Notes under the pieces: generated by a model | Seen by the model: only the letters and a program-made list of their open reading frames with translations | Databases searched by the model: none | What the model was told of the DNA's origin: nothing | Assembly: GCA_010356995.1 (NCBI GenBank) | Contig: ML996703.1 | Coordinates: 310,001-374,000, forward strand | Direction: 5' to 3' | Origin: Trichodelitschia bisporula | Lineage: Eukaryota > Ascomycota > Dothideomycetes > Phaeotrichales > Phaeotrichaceae | DNA length: 64,000 bases | Program-made: the position numbers and the translations under genes | In this document: positions 24,181-34,784 of the stretch, piece by piece | Layout: each line of letters starts with the position of its first letter | How positions within the stretch are numbered: position 1 is the stretch's first letter

Positions 24181-25141
24181 CTATGATAGTGAATCCATCG
24201 TTGCGCATGGTAGCGTGACCTCCTGTCCGGATACGGTCCTGTGATACAACTCCCATCCATTGATAGGCGCCAACCTTTCGCTAACCCAACTAATCTTTGG
24301 AGGAATAGAGACCAATGCGTTAGCCCTCCAAATATGAGCAGCAGCCGGATCCTCTTCGACAATGAAGCAAGCAAAGATGAAAGAATCGGAGCCCCCGTAC
24401 CCGCACGCCGTAGCGAGGTCATGACTGAAAGGATACCAGGTGTATGGAGTACCCACATTCTCGGCAATACAAGCGAGTCTAACGGCATTAGAAAAAGGTA
24501 GGCCGTCTATATCGAATTAGCCAGTTTTGTGTGGCATGGAATTGTACCCAACCCGTTGCGATGATGACACGACCAGTTACCCGGTCCTGTATCGCGCGGA
24601 GTGAATCTGCGTATCCCAGTCTGACCGGGCCGCGTTTGCGGGCCTCCCAGATCATTTTGTTCACCTCCGTCAGCTTTTGTGGCGTTGCCCGTACTATCTG
24701 GAATGCCGTACGGAGTTAATTAACTGTGTGCCACTGGGCAGGATGCAACATACCCATCATTTGGGTCACTCTGAGGACCTGGCCCATGTCTGGAGGATGG
24801 CTGGAGAGGTCGCACATGTCGGAATCTGGGTCGCTCCTCATAGACGCCGGGTCAACACCTGGGTTGCTCCTCGAAGACGCTGGGTCAGCATATAGGTCGC
24901 TCAAGGGCGCTAGAGGGGTCATGCTGGAATCCATGATTCGGCGGATGGAAGCTGGGTCGCTTCTCATAGACACTGGATCAGCACCTTGGTTGCTCCTCCT
25001 ATACGCTGGGTCGGCATACAGGTCGCTCAAGGGCGCTAGCGGGTTCGGGTCGGAATCCATGATTCGCCGGATGGAAGCTGCCACGGCTGCTTCCCTCCTG
25101 TCGCAAGTTGAGGGGCCCGTGTTGTGATATGGATGGTTCAT
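24181..25141 (-). CDS. Orphan protein: tandem 42-residue repeats plus divergent L7Ae/Snu13-like fold
   Basis: 284 residues. Exons 25141-24754, 24693-24553 and 24506-24181; introns have donors GTATGT and GTTGGG and end in TAG, and phases match. Residues 23-64 and 65-106 are two copies of a 42-residue unit (SIRRIMDS...PLAPLSDLYADPA...SMRSDP). Residues about 137-220 follow the L7Ae/Snu13/Nhp2 pattern step by step: RLGYADSLRAI where Snu13 has KGANEATKTL, GRVIIATDGLPF for EFIIMAADCEP, RLACIAENVGTPYTWYPF for PLLCEDKNVPYVFVP, and HDLATACGY for VALGRACGV. Two of the three kink-turn contacts differ in kind (Asn to Ala, Glu to Asp) and the Lys is Arg. Coding is inferred from spliced frame continuity; the fold assignment is by eye. 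I know no described homolog with the repeats. Confidence 0.55.
24828..25079 (-). repeat. Tandem duplication, two 126-bp units
   Basis: Two adjacent copies at about 24828-24953 and 24954-25079, roughly 85 percent identical by eye, in frame within the L7Ae-like gene. The duplication is an exact multiple of three (42 codons), and the ends share GGAATCCATGATTCG. Confidence 0.8.
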
Positions 25142-27515
25142 GTTCGAAGCAAGGTCGGTAAACTTCCTACGTATGGATCTGTATGCTGACAGTGAGGGTG
25201 GCGATAACCTAGATGCAGAGTGATGATGTTGGGAGAAGATGCAGATGAGGAGATGGGTTAAGAAGACTTGGGGGTGGATGTGAAGGGCCCATGTTGCGTA
25301 GATGAAGGAAGGAGAATGAGAGGGTCAGCGCTTGTGCTTCCTGATGGTAGAGGAGGCAAGAACGACAGACGACGAACTGTCCCTTCCATTGTTACACGCT
25401 GCTTGACAGCTGTATTGAGCTTGCCGTGGTGATGCGGGCTGAGAAAATGATGGGCAATGGCATGCCGCAGACATCGTGGTGCCCGGTCCATCGGCTTTAC
25501 AGTCCTCCGAAATCGCGGTTGGCCGGTTTGATCGAGACATGCTACGGTGTAGTTCGTGACCATATATAGCGTGGGGTAAGGCTGGCAACTCCGAACTCGG
25601 AATGCTCGAGCGGTACTCACTCATCAAAGCATTTAGGAAGTAACCCGTTTTGGATTCTGCAGCCTCAGTGAAGTAGATGGAAGCGCTAAATCGGCTCCAG
25701 CCCTGTAACCGCACTGATGGAGAGTGCTCGAGGGCGCCGAGGAGGTCGTCGAGCCTGCCCTGGTAGATGCGGCCCGACAAGGCGGATGACATCCTGGCAT
25801 ATAGATGAAGATAATCTCGCTAGTCACATTGCCGGGATGCAAACGGGTGGTCTAATCGCAGATTGTCAACAACAGCCCTTCCAACCTCCGGCGTTCTCGT
25901 TTTCCTGCTTCCAATTGTCGTCAGCTGCAAATGAGCCACGAGGCTAGCTGACGATACCCCGCACAGTACGCTATGAGGGGGGAGGAGCAAGGATGTGACT
26001 CCCTCCACACCCTCCTTCAGGGCTACGGAGACATGTGATCATCCAACGCTGCGGCAGCGGCTGCACGGCGTGCACTACGGTGCTGTCGACATTCTCGGTA
26101 TCACCATGGCTTTCTTTTTACGGGATGCGAGGCAATGGGAGGCGAGTGAGGCCCTCGGGGGGCTGCCGGGAGAACATTCGGCGCCGCCAACGAGCAAGTC
26201 ATCGCCATATTGCCTGCAGCGGGGCCGAGAAAGAGGCATCTGCAGATTGACCGCCAATTGGACAGGGCCACTCTATGCAGAGAGAGGTGCAGACGAGCGT
26301 TGCAGAGTGGCGTATGGCGGAGCACCGGGGGGCATGGCAGTGTGGCAGTTGAGGGCTAAGGAAGGAGAAGCGGAGGATTGGCTGTCAAGCAGAGACGCTT
26401 GAAGCGCTTGAACGAATCTGCCCTACGTTCTCTTCCTTAACCGCCGATGCAGTTGGTGCCAATCAGTTGTTGTAGCAGGCCAGTCGCGGTGGTGAGAGAG
26501 AGCAAGCTTCATCAACGTTTGAGCTTATTGCTTGGCGCGTAATGGCGTAGACTGAAGCGATTGAGGGAGAGAGAAGCTGGGGGAGGTGGGAAACAACAAC
26601 ATGATACGATGCCTCTGGCAGAGATGAAGGGGTTGGGATAGGATGGGAGAGAGGATGCAGAAGCAAACGCCCGGCTCCATGTCCAATAGACGCGATGGAT
26701 TGATGACCTTTGAGCGCCCGAAACTCAGCAAAAGAGAAAGAAGTTCCGCGCTCCGGCCCGCCAGTGCTGCTTGCCAGTTGCCTCGCATATCGTCCCGCGT
26801 TGCCGCGAGTCGTTGCTGCTTCTCGTTCCCGTTTGTCGACACCATCAACTCACCTTTCTTGTCCTCCGTCTCTCTTCCTCTCTCTTTATCGACTCTTTCC
26901 CTACATCTCAATCAGCAGTATTTGTTGAAGTCTGCAAAATTATAGTTGCTGTACTTTTCGTCTTAATAATTAGCGTGTGCGGTTCGTGGGCCGTAGCTTC
27001 TCATCACCTCCTCAACAGCATCACCCCGCCTGCCGCCTGGACTGGTATCTCATCCCACCTCCCTCGACCGCTCCTCTCTTTGATTGCTACGTTGCTCGTC
27101 CTGGGCAAATACCCAACCCAGCCCATCATCACCGTTAAGAGCGACAATCGTCTCTCGAGGTCTTATATTGCAGTCTGCAATTCTGCATAGCCAGTCACAA
27201 CTTGTTTTGTCTATTACGTCGAGTGTCTGCTATTCCGACAACCTACAGCTTTGTGCTGCAGTGGGCCGTGCTACATCGCTGCTATCCGCCCCCAGCAATT
27301 CCCCCAAACACCGACACCACCAAACTTCCCCGACGACCGCGACAAGCTATCGGTAAGCAGAAGCTCTCCCGGTGCATCCTACCGACGTAGACCATCTCAT
27401 TATCGCATTTGCCTAACCATTTGTAACTGCAGAGTCTGTTCCCACTACATCGCACGACTCGCACCAGCTCCCGCACCCGTACCCGCACTCCGCAACTCTT
27501 CTCACATCTTTCGCC
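25142..27515. other. Gene-poor 2.4 kb upstream of RAC1
   Basis: Apart from one doubtful minus-strand open frame (25325-25792, separate entry) I see no gene. 26600-27500 is the long CT-rich leader and promoter of RAC1. Confidence 0.45.
25325..25792 (-). CDS. Doubtful hypothetical ORF (MSSALSGRIYQG...)
   Basis: 155 codons from an ATG. The first 58 residues (SGRIYQGRLDDLLGALEHSP, then YFTEAAESKTGYFLNALM) look like real protein. A GTGAGT donor-like site follows immediately at about residue 58, so the true gene may be spliced and the rest intronic or leader. Downstream acceptors could not be chosen with confidence. I do not recognise the product. It sits head to tail with the L7Ae-like gene, 180 bp upstream of its start. 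Confidence 0.25.
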   Translation of the reverse strand: MSSALSGRIYQGRLDDLLGALEHSPSVRLQGWSRFSASIYFTEAAESKTGYFLNALMSEYRSSIPSSELPALPHAIYGHELHRSMSRSNRPTAISEDCKADGPGTTMSAACHCPSFSQPASPRQAQYSCQAACNNGRDSSSSVVLASSTIRKHKR

Positions 27516-28379
27516 ATGGCTGCCGCGCCTGCCACACAGTCGCTGAAGGTAGGACAGCGCCATCTCGGCATGTGATGTGCAGCGCAGTGCTGATGCTGTC
27601 ATTCTAGTGCGTGGTTACTGGCGACGGCGCTGTCGGCAAGGTACTTTCGTCGCAAGTGAATGATTGGGACCGTGCTGATCGTCGGACTAGACCTGCTTAC
27701 TGATTTCGTACACCACCAACGCGTTCCCTGGAGAGTATATACCTACTGTGTATGCACACTTCCTCCCGCGCACTGTTTGCCCCCTGCGCTAACACAAACA
27801 GCTTTGACAACTACTCCGCGAACGTCACCGTCGATGGCCGGCCCATAAGCCTCGGACTTTGGGACACGGCTGGCCAAGAGGACTACGACCGGCTGCGGCC
27901 TCTATCATACCCGCAGACAGATGTCTTTCTCATCTGCTTCTCCATTGTGAGCCGCGCATCATTCGACAATGTCAAGGCCAAGGTTCGTTCACCGCAAGTC
28001 TGCAAGACAGCGCTGATTAGACCAGTGGGCGCCGGAGATCGAGCATCACGCGCCAGGCGTCCCAATTATCCTCGTCGGAACAAAGCTCGACTTGCGCGAT
28101 GATGAAAACACCATCGAAAGCATGAAGAAGATGCGGACGAAGCCTGTCTCGTACCAAGAAGGTGTCGAAGTCAGCAAGCAGATCCGCGCGCATATGTACC
28201 TGGAGTGCTCTGCGCTTACACAGCGCAACCTGAAGCTCGTTTTTGACGAGGCCATCAGGTACGACCATTTTCTGCTTCGCAAGCCGTTGTCTGACCGCTA
28301 ACTCTTCAATAGAGCTGTCCTCAGCCCCCGACCGCAAAAAGGGCCGACCTCGAAGCGGCCGAAGTGCACGATTCTCTGA
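27516..28379 (+). CDS. RAC1: Rac-type Rho GTPase
   Basis: 201 residues in six exons: 27516-27548, 27608-27640, 27691-27749, 27802-27982, 28026-28258 and 28313-28379. G1 is GDGAVGKT, split from the next exon exactly after the Lys. Switch I is YIPTVFDNY, G3 is DTAGQED, G4 is TKLD and G5 is ECSALTQ. The Trp in [11 protein letters not shown] is the Rac-defining residue (Cdc42 has Phe). The C-terminus is a Lys/Arg/Pro stretch ending in CTIL, a CaaX box whose final Leu predicts geranylgeranylation. Rac controls polarity and hyphal branching in filamentous fungi. Exons of 33, 33 and 59 bp at the 5' end are unusual but leave a perfect family sequence. A long leader lies upstream. Confidence 0.95.
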
Positions 28380-29003
28380 TTACGCGCTCACAATTGATCG
28401 TTATAACATAGAGCGGAGGGCAGGATCGTGATGGGCCAAGTCATCTACGGGCGTGCGGTGTTAGGGACGCTGAGGACCTGCTGAGCGTGCTGCTATAGTT
28501 CGAGCATTGAAGGGCTCCGGGTGCATGTCCCGCGCATCCCCTCACCGCCAGCAGCACCCCCAAGCTTGCTTTGTTTTAACGTGCAATGGGGGTCTTTCTT
28601 TGGGGGAGGGGAACCGTTTTTCCGCGCTCACTTTAATGACGTTAGCGAATATCTGGGTGCTTTTTATCGTGTCTCAATTTGTAGATAGCAGGCTGAGGTT
28701 CAATCCCGACTTTGCCTTAATGGATGGTTGTGAGTGAGCGTAGCGTTTGGCTGTGCTGGTGACAGGAATGAGCTTTTCGCTAGTTGCGATCTTTCATCTC
28801 TTGAACTGCAGCTCTTGATCTTTATCCCTTAAACTGACTCTTGAGCTGCTTTGCTGCTGTGCCACAGTAGAGGAGGTGAATGCAGGGATCCGTGGCTGTG
28901 TACGCACGCCGCTGGCCGCGCGTTTGATGACCTCAACCCCAACTTCACATGTTCGACTTCTCCACGTCTCCACTTCCTCACTACTCACACACCTCCGTCC
29001 ACC
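28380..29003. other. RAC1-UBX intergenic region
   Basis: 620 bp. No gene. A GGTTCAATCCC run near 28690 resembles a tRNA B box but lacks the rest of a tRNA. Confidence 0.5.
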
Positions 29004-30629
29004 ATGTTCCACGAAGGTGACCTGCAGTCGGGCATTGCTCTTGCAGTGCAGACATCTAAGGCCGTCTTGTGCTTCGTTACCGGTAAGCCTGGCGAGCTCG
29101 CGATCTCACAATCCCCATGCTTGTACCGACGACTGACACCTGGCAACCAGATTCCTCCCCCACAAGCACCACCTGGGAATCAGACTGGCTCCAAGCCCCC
29201 GAGGCAAGCTGCCCATCCGCTCCGTCTTCCACCCGTCTAACCCACACAGCTCGCATCCCTCCTCACTGAAACGGCCATAGCGCTGCGCATCCAAGCAAAC
29301 ACACAAGAGGCCCTCTTTCTCGCCCTCGCGGCGCACTGTGCCTTGGGCGAAGGTCCTTCTATCGCTATAATTCTGTATGTAGCCCGTGGGCTTGGCTGAG
29401 CGCTACTAATGTGTGCCAGGAACGGCCAGCTGCGCGAGCACATCCAAGCCAATGCCTCCCGCGACGAGTTCTTCGATAGAGTCAAGGCCGCCCTGGGCGA
29501 TGCACCTAAGGCGCCCGTGAGCGAGACTACCACGACCGGACGAACAGTCGAGCGCACCGGCATCATGGACCCATCCCTCGAAGCCCCGACCCCCAGCGCC
29601 CTCCCCACCCCCGCGCCCGCACCCTCCCCTCCAGCCCAAACGACCCGACCCCCCGCGCCCATCCTCTCAACCTCCCAACCCGCCGCCCGACCTCCTCCCC
29701 CTCAACCCAGCAACCCTGCCCGTCGGGCCCCTCCCCCCCCAGACCCTATCCGCGCCGAACGCGCCGCCCGCCTCGCCGCCTCCGCCGCCGCGCGACAAGA
29801 TCCTACCGCTCCCCCGCCCCCCGGACCTAATAACCCCCAACCCTCGGATTCAACAGCCTGGGCCGTGACGCAGCGCCAGCGGCTGGCGGATGCGCGGCGC
29901 GAGCGGGATAGGGTGCTGGCGCAGATTGAGGCGGATAAGGCGGAACGGAGGGCTAGGGCTGCAGCGAGGAGGGAGGGGGAGGGGGGTGTCAAGAGTGAGG
30001 CTATTCCGCTGAAGGGGAAGAAGGAGGAGGGGAAGGGGGCGAAGGTGCATTTACTGGTTCGATTGCCGGAGGGGGGTGTGCTAAGGGGTGCTTTTGACCC
30101 TGAGGCGACTCTGGGGGGGGAGGTTAGGGGGTGGATTGGGGGGCAGGGCGTGGATGGTGCGTACAATTTTCGGTTGTTGCTTCCGCCGCAGCCGGCGAGG
30201 AGGATTGAGGTGGCTGAGGAGGGGGTGCCGTTGAGGGAACTGGGTGCCCTGCCGAGTGCGACGCTGGTGCTTGTTCCTGTGAGGCGGGCGGTGGGGGTGG
30301 GTAATGGGGCGATGGGGGGGGTGTGGGCTTTCCTGATGGCGATCTGGATGTGGCTTTTGGGGGTGTTGGGGGGGGTGGGTGGTGCTCTAGGGCTTGGGGG
30401 AGCGGGGAGGGGTGGGGAGGGTATGAGGGGGGAAGAGGGTGTGGGCGAGAGTAGTGCACGTGAGGCGGCGCCGGGTGCGGGTGCGAGGATACGCGTGAGA
30501 ACGCTGGCGGATCAGAGGGCTGAGGGGGGGGAGGAGGCGCAGAGGTGGTATAATGGAAATCAGTTGAGTACGGAGCCGAGGAAGAAGGGCGAGGGGAAGG
30601 GCGAGGGGGAGGGGAAGGAGGAGGAATAG
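29004..30629 (+). CDS. UBX-domain protein of the UBXN4/Ubx7 type
   Basis: 488 residues. Exons 29004-29082, 29151-29203, 29250-29374 and 29420-30629. The N-terminal 110 residues match the thioredoxin-like domain of UBXN4 (F..G.L..GIALAVQTSKAVLCFV, W-x-x-x-W, IAIILNGQLREHI). A Pro/Ala-rich linker and a highly charged R/A/E helix follow. The UBX domain lies at about 285-370 (VHLLVRLPEGGVLRGAF...YNFRLLLPP). A hydrophobic hairpin-like segment (WAFLMAIWMWLLGVL) comes near residue 400, then a charged tail. The family recruits Cdc48/p97 to the ER membrane for ERAD. Intron 2 is a consensus GC-AG intron (GAG followed by GCAAGC); skipping it would break the frame. The symbol is left open because UBX4 and UBX7 relatives are not separable by eye. 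Confidence 0.85.
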
Positions 30630-31830
30630 GGGAGAGGGAGAGGGTCTGATGTATGATTAGGAGGAGGAAATGGATGACGTTTCTTGTCACTGGCGCGATG
30701 TGTGTGAGCTACCGAGTAATAGCCTGAGGTATTATGCACGTAGTTGAGTGGTGAAAGGTACGCCATGGCTCGCACACGGCACCTTTACTACCACCTGCAG
30801 TACTACCCAAACACGCCTCTGGGACCCAGCTCCATACCTCCCCGGATCCTCCGCGCCGGCACACACACCCGGACCTGCATCTGACAACGGCCCGTACATA
30901 CCAGAATGCCAACCCGCGACCGGACGGACGACTTGTTGAGCAACCCGGCCCGATAATCGCAACCTAGTCCCAGGCGAGCGGTGCCGGCGCGGTTGCCGCT
31001 TCGTGGGAGGCAGTGAAACCTTCAGCCTTGCTCCTGACGTGTACCTTTTGTTCTTTGTCTTTGACGCCGAGACCATTCACTAGTGCCAGGCACGGGTTGC
31101 GTTTGTAGCTTTCTACGCTGCAACTCCGACATGAAAGCGAAGAAATCGGAGTCGCTACAAAGAGCTCGAGGTCTTGATTCGAACCGTGCCGTCTTTTTTG
31201 AAGTATTCCGTGATCTGCAGAGCAGCTAATGCGCGACAGCGCACGCACCTGAAGAGCATCGCGAAGATGGTCGAGCATAGACGCTATGCAAAGACTCGAG
31301 CGAAGTCCCTAGAATCCTCCATCTGCTCGGGTTTCTTACATAGGTTAGCGTCTATGCTTGTCCATGTTCGCAATGTTTTTCATGTGGCTGCGCTGTCGCG
31401 AATCAGGTGCTCGGCAGATCAAGGACCGGTTCAAGAGCGGTATGGTTCAAACTGTACGTTCGAGCTCTTTTCAATGGTTCCAACTTCGTTGTTTTGATGT
31501 CGGGGTTGCCGCACAGGTGATGCCATACAAGATTCCCTTAGCGAACCTATCCAGACTATGATCAGTTCTGAAACGCTGGAAAAGATATAGCACTGAACCT
31601 CGGAGGGAGTGATCCTAGATGAAGTTAATGAGATAGTGGTGAAGAATCTGTTTGGTGACACAGCCGAGACGTCATCGCCGAGACATGCCAGATCTCGCAA
31701 GCAACGGTACCCGCCGCGCCAAGCAACTAAACGCCGAGTCGCCGTGAACGCCATCTCCAGCTCGACATTGAACACCGCAACAGTTCCCGCTAATCCCAGC
31801 ATCAGCGACTTCAAAGCGGCAGGCGCTTCA
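30630..31830. other. UBX-GPI2 intergenic region with a large foldback
   Basis: 1.2 kb. The middle is the 430-bp foldback listed separately. No gene is supported. The frame upstream of GPI2 is open from 31609 but contains no ATG. Confidence 0.5.
31095..31530. repeat. Long imperfect foldback 3
   Basis: Two inverted arms of about 200 nt meet near 31315 with almost no spacer. TAGCGTCTATGCT at 31348-31360 is matched in inverted orientation by AGCATAGACGCTA at 31274-31286. Further out TGCGCTGTCGCG, TGCTC.GCAGATCA, TTCGA..TC and ATGTCGG.GTTGC.GC recur in the same order. I judge arm identity near 70 percent, with transversions as well as transitions. Similar peptides are read outward on both strands, so the duplicated unit may once have been coding or the symmetry may be kept at RNA level. 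Confidence 0.7.
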
Positions 31831-33304
31831 ATGCCGCCCTACGACGGCTCTCCGGCCAAGGCGCACAAGTCCGTCGTTACGCAGACGCTCGATCCGTCGC
31901 GTCTCGCCCCGGAGGATGCTTTCTACGCGCATTCCCCTCCGCGACGCCAACGCGCCCGCAGCCCGCTTGGTCTGGATGGTGCGGCGAGGGGCGACAAGAG
32001 TGAGGTTACGAGGAGACTGTCTGAGCGCAGAAGTTCGGGCAGGAGGAGGAAGAGCCAGTGGAGGAAGTTACTTTGGGTGAAGCAGAGCTGTGAGTTACGC
32101 TGGTGCCGAGGGAGGGACGTGCTCATGGATATAGATCCCGACAACTATACCGATGAATATACGTTCCTTGAACAGCTGCAACGCAACCCGCAGCTACGAC
32201 CGTACGAGTTCTGGCGGCTCGTGGCGGACTCCACTGCAATCGTCCAACACGTGTGCAGTGTTGCCATCTTCATCTGCTGCTTTACCGGAATATTCCAGGA
32301 GCGTGTCAGTCCACTCGTCATTGTTACCTGGGGAACAACTGGCACGGTTCTGGGCTGGGGCCTCTGGGACTCCTGGGTGACAAAGGCGGACGAGAAAGAA
32401 GCCGCAGCAAAGGCAGAAGAAGTGGCCAGACGAGTCACGGAAGGGGAAGACGACGACTCGATATCCGACAGCGGGTTGATAATGAAGGAGCGGAAAACTC
32501 CGAGTCTTGAACTTACGCGAAGCCCATCGGAAGAGCCGGCGCGCAATGGCCACGCTGTCCCAACGTCTCCCAATGGTGCCACCTTTCCTATATCTCCTTC
32601 CGCGGACAACTCGTCCGACGGATTCGCAACTCATGAGTACGACTCCATGGACGAAGACCATCTCCCGTGGGTACCTTCGCGGGCACAGCAGCGGCTGGCG
32701 ACTATTAAGTCCGCTCTTCTCATCTACTCCGCATTACTCGGGCTCAGCCCCATCCTCAAGTCTCTCACCAAATCGACGACCAGCGACTCGATCTGGGCGA
32801 TGAGTTGCTGGCTTTTGTGTATAAATATTTTCTTCTTTGATTACAGCAGCGGCGCTGGCGCAAAGTATGTGTATTCGCCTCTAGATGACAAACACTAATG
32901 GTCAAAGATTCCCTGCCTCTCTATCGACCAACGCTGCCCTAATGGCCTCAACGGTTCTCGCATCGCGGCTCACGTCGACCACGCATGTCTTTTCCCTCAC
33001 TCTCTTCTCCATTGAGGTCTTCGGCCTCTTCCCCGTGTTTCGGCGCCACCTCCGCCACGTGTCCTGGTCCGGCCACATTATGCTCACAATACTACTCGTC
33101 ATGGGCGCCGGCGCCGGCGTTGGCGTGACCGTAAGCGGAGGGGGGTGGAAAGCCGCCATCGTTGGCTGCGTGCTCGGGAGCATCCTCATGGTCCTGGCCA
33201 TGGGAATATGCAGCATGTGGCTGATCGGACTGCAAAAGTACAAGAACGAAATCCACGGGCCCTGGGATCCCGCGAGACCGATAATAAGACGACGCTGGGA
33301 CTGA
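31831..33304 (+). CDS. GPI2: GPI2/PIG-C subunit of GPI-GlcNAc transferase
   Basis: 461 residues. Exons 31831-32089, 32135-32864 and 32908-33304. Signature WRKLLWVKQSYPDNYTDEYTFLE spans intron 1, a classic GPI2 motif. Several hydrophobic segments follow (STAIVQHVCSVAIFICC, VTWGTTGTVLGWGLWD, SALLIYSALLGLSPIL, and the C-terminal pairs), with a long acidic disordered loop of about 120 residues between the second and third. GPI2 is part of the ER complex that starts GPI-anchor synthesis by adding GlcNAc to phosphatidylinositol. Intron 1 is 45 bp and stop-free in frame. It converges with the next gene, 29 bp between stops. Confidence 0.93.
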
Positions 33305-33333
33305 GGCGCCGGTGGCATTGTATTTTGCAATAA

Positions 33334-34353
33334 TTACATGTACGGAAACTCGCCGTCTGGCCACCTTTGCTGGTACTCGGTCAACGTGCTCCACCCGCTC
33401 CGCGTAAGCCCGCCCCGCTCTCCAGCCTCGTTATTTTGCGCTCGCCGGAAGTCTCTCCTGAATGCACGCCCGCTAACCACCTTCAAGCTGGCCGAAGGTC
33501 CCTCGGTTCCCCAGCAAACCATCATATCGTCGGGTTCCCCCTCGATGCATCCGGCCATCCATGTCAACAGGCCTGCCAACTTGGTAATCTCCATGACGCC
33601 AGTCAAGATCACCGGCCCCCATTTCTTCAAGTACTCCTCTTTCTTCCCCATCAGTAACCGGCTGCCATCTCCACCCCACACAACCACTGTTTCCAACCCA
33701 GACACACCCTCCAGGATCCTTTTCACGACAGACACGTTCCCTGTAGACGGAGACGGGAAGCGCCAGGCCAGTAGATTGATCCGCAGCACGCGTAAACCCG
33801 GTACGTCGGTGGTCAACCGCGTGGGAACTTCAAGCCCCTCTTTGGCAAACGGCCAGTACAAGGCGGATGCGAAGCTAGGCACATTTTTGCAGATGTAGGA
33901 TTCCCAGCTCGGGGCTGTGGCGTAACATGTGTAGGTCATGTTGTCCAGTTCGCGGAGGTCGAGTTCGACGTCCCTGATTAGTGCCGCGGCGGCGGGACGG
34001 TGCTTGAAAAAGAGGTGTGCGTGCTTGGCCAGCGTGAAGCTGAAGGTATTGCCGTAGAGGACGTCGATGGGGTGTTCGGAGTGGATGCGGCGGCATGTTC
34101 GGAGGAGGGCGGTTGAGAGGTGGGGGATATAGCGGCTGGATGGTCGGGAGGCGTCTGAGTAGGGGGAGGGGTCGACGATTTGGGACGGGGTGGAGAGAAC
34201 CAGCTCATAGATTATGTTGCGGAGCTCCGCGGGGAGGCGGAAGAAGATGGATGAGTCCTGGCTATTGACTTCATGGGTCGTGGCGGAGTCGACCGCTTCG
34301 ATGTTGGGGATAACAAGGGCTGAAGTCTGCGTGATGGTCCGGGTTAAGGACAT
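33334..34353 (-). CDS. DUF7730/2EXR-type F-box-like protein
   Basis: 339 residues, single exon. Residues about 35-55 carry FFRLPAELRNIIYELVL, the motif of the fungal 2EXR/DUF7730 group, whose F-box-like helix is very widely expanded in Pezizomycotina. Further conserved elements are LSTALLRTCRRIHSEHPIDVLYGNTFSF, typical of these proteins. No catalytic motif. Function is unknown; binding to Skp1 has been suggested for relatives but is not shown here. No introns, unlike most neighbours. Confidence 0.8.
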   Translation of the reverse strand: MSLTRTITQTSALVIPNIEAVDSATTHEVNSQDSSIFFRLPAELRNIIYELVLSTPSQIVDPSPYSDASRPSSRYIPHLSTALLRTCRRIHSEHPIDVLYGNTFSFTLAKHAHLFFKHRPAAAALIRDVELDLRELDNMTYTCYATAPSWESYICKNVPSFASALYWPFAKEGLEVPTRLTTDVPGLRVLRINLLAWRFPSPSTGNVSVVKRILEGVSGLETVVVWGGDGSRLLMGKKEEYLKKWGPVILTGVMEITKLAGLLTWMAGCIEGEPDDMMVCWGTEGPSASLKVVSGRAFRRDFRRAQNNEAGERGGLTRSGWSTLTEYQQRWPDGEFPYM

Positions 34354-34784
34354 GGTGGAAATCTGTGGAGACAGAATCCACGTGGGGAAGGCATGATTTT
34401 ATTCATATCTCAGCTAGCCATTCCTATCCACTCTCGGCGTGCAGTAAGCCGGCATCCTCAAGACCTATCTCTAGAACTAGGTGCTGTTGGTGGCTGATAC
34501 TAAAGATACCATACAGACCTGTGGCGTGTTGGTTGGAGTGTTGGACGATTTGGCTAGGAAAAAGCAACGGGTTTTGGGCTGAAAACCCCAGCCAGGCTGA
34601 GCCTGCGGAGTGAGTGTCAGCTTCTGACCAAGCGGTATTCCGTTAGTCAGGACTTCGAGATATAGGTAAGAGGTTGCATTGTCGAACGTCGTGATTAGTC
34701 TTTTTGCTGACGCCGGCCGTGAAGCCGCGGTTGCTTAGGGGTGGCAGGGCGGCATTGAAATGTCTACAATCGCCTAAACGCCGA

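Noticed and set aside
28685-28700. GGTTCAATCCC resembling a tRNA T-loop
   Set aside because: No matching acceptor stem or D-arm around it.
31160-31200. tRNA-like B box (GGTTCGAATCA on the minus strand)
   Set aside because: It lies inside foldback 3, and there is no A box, acceptor stem or anticodon arm at the right distance.
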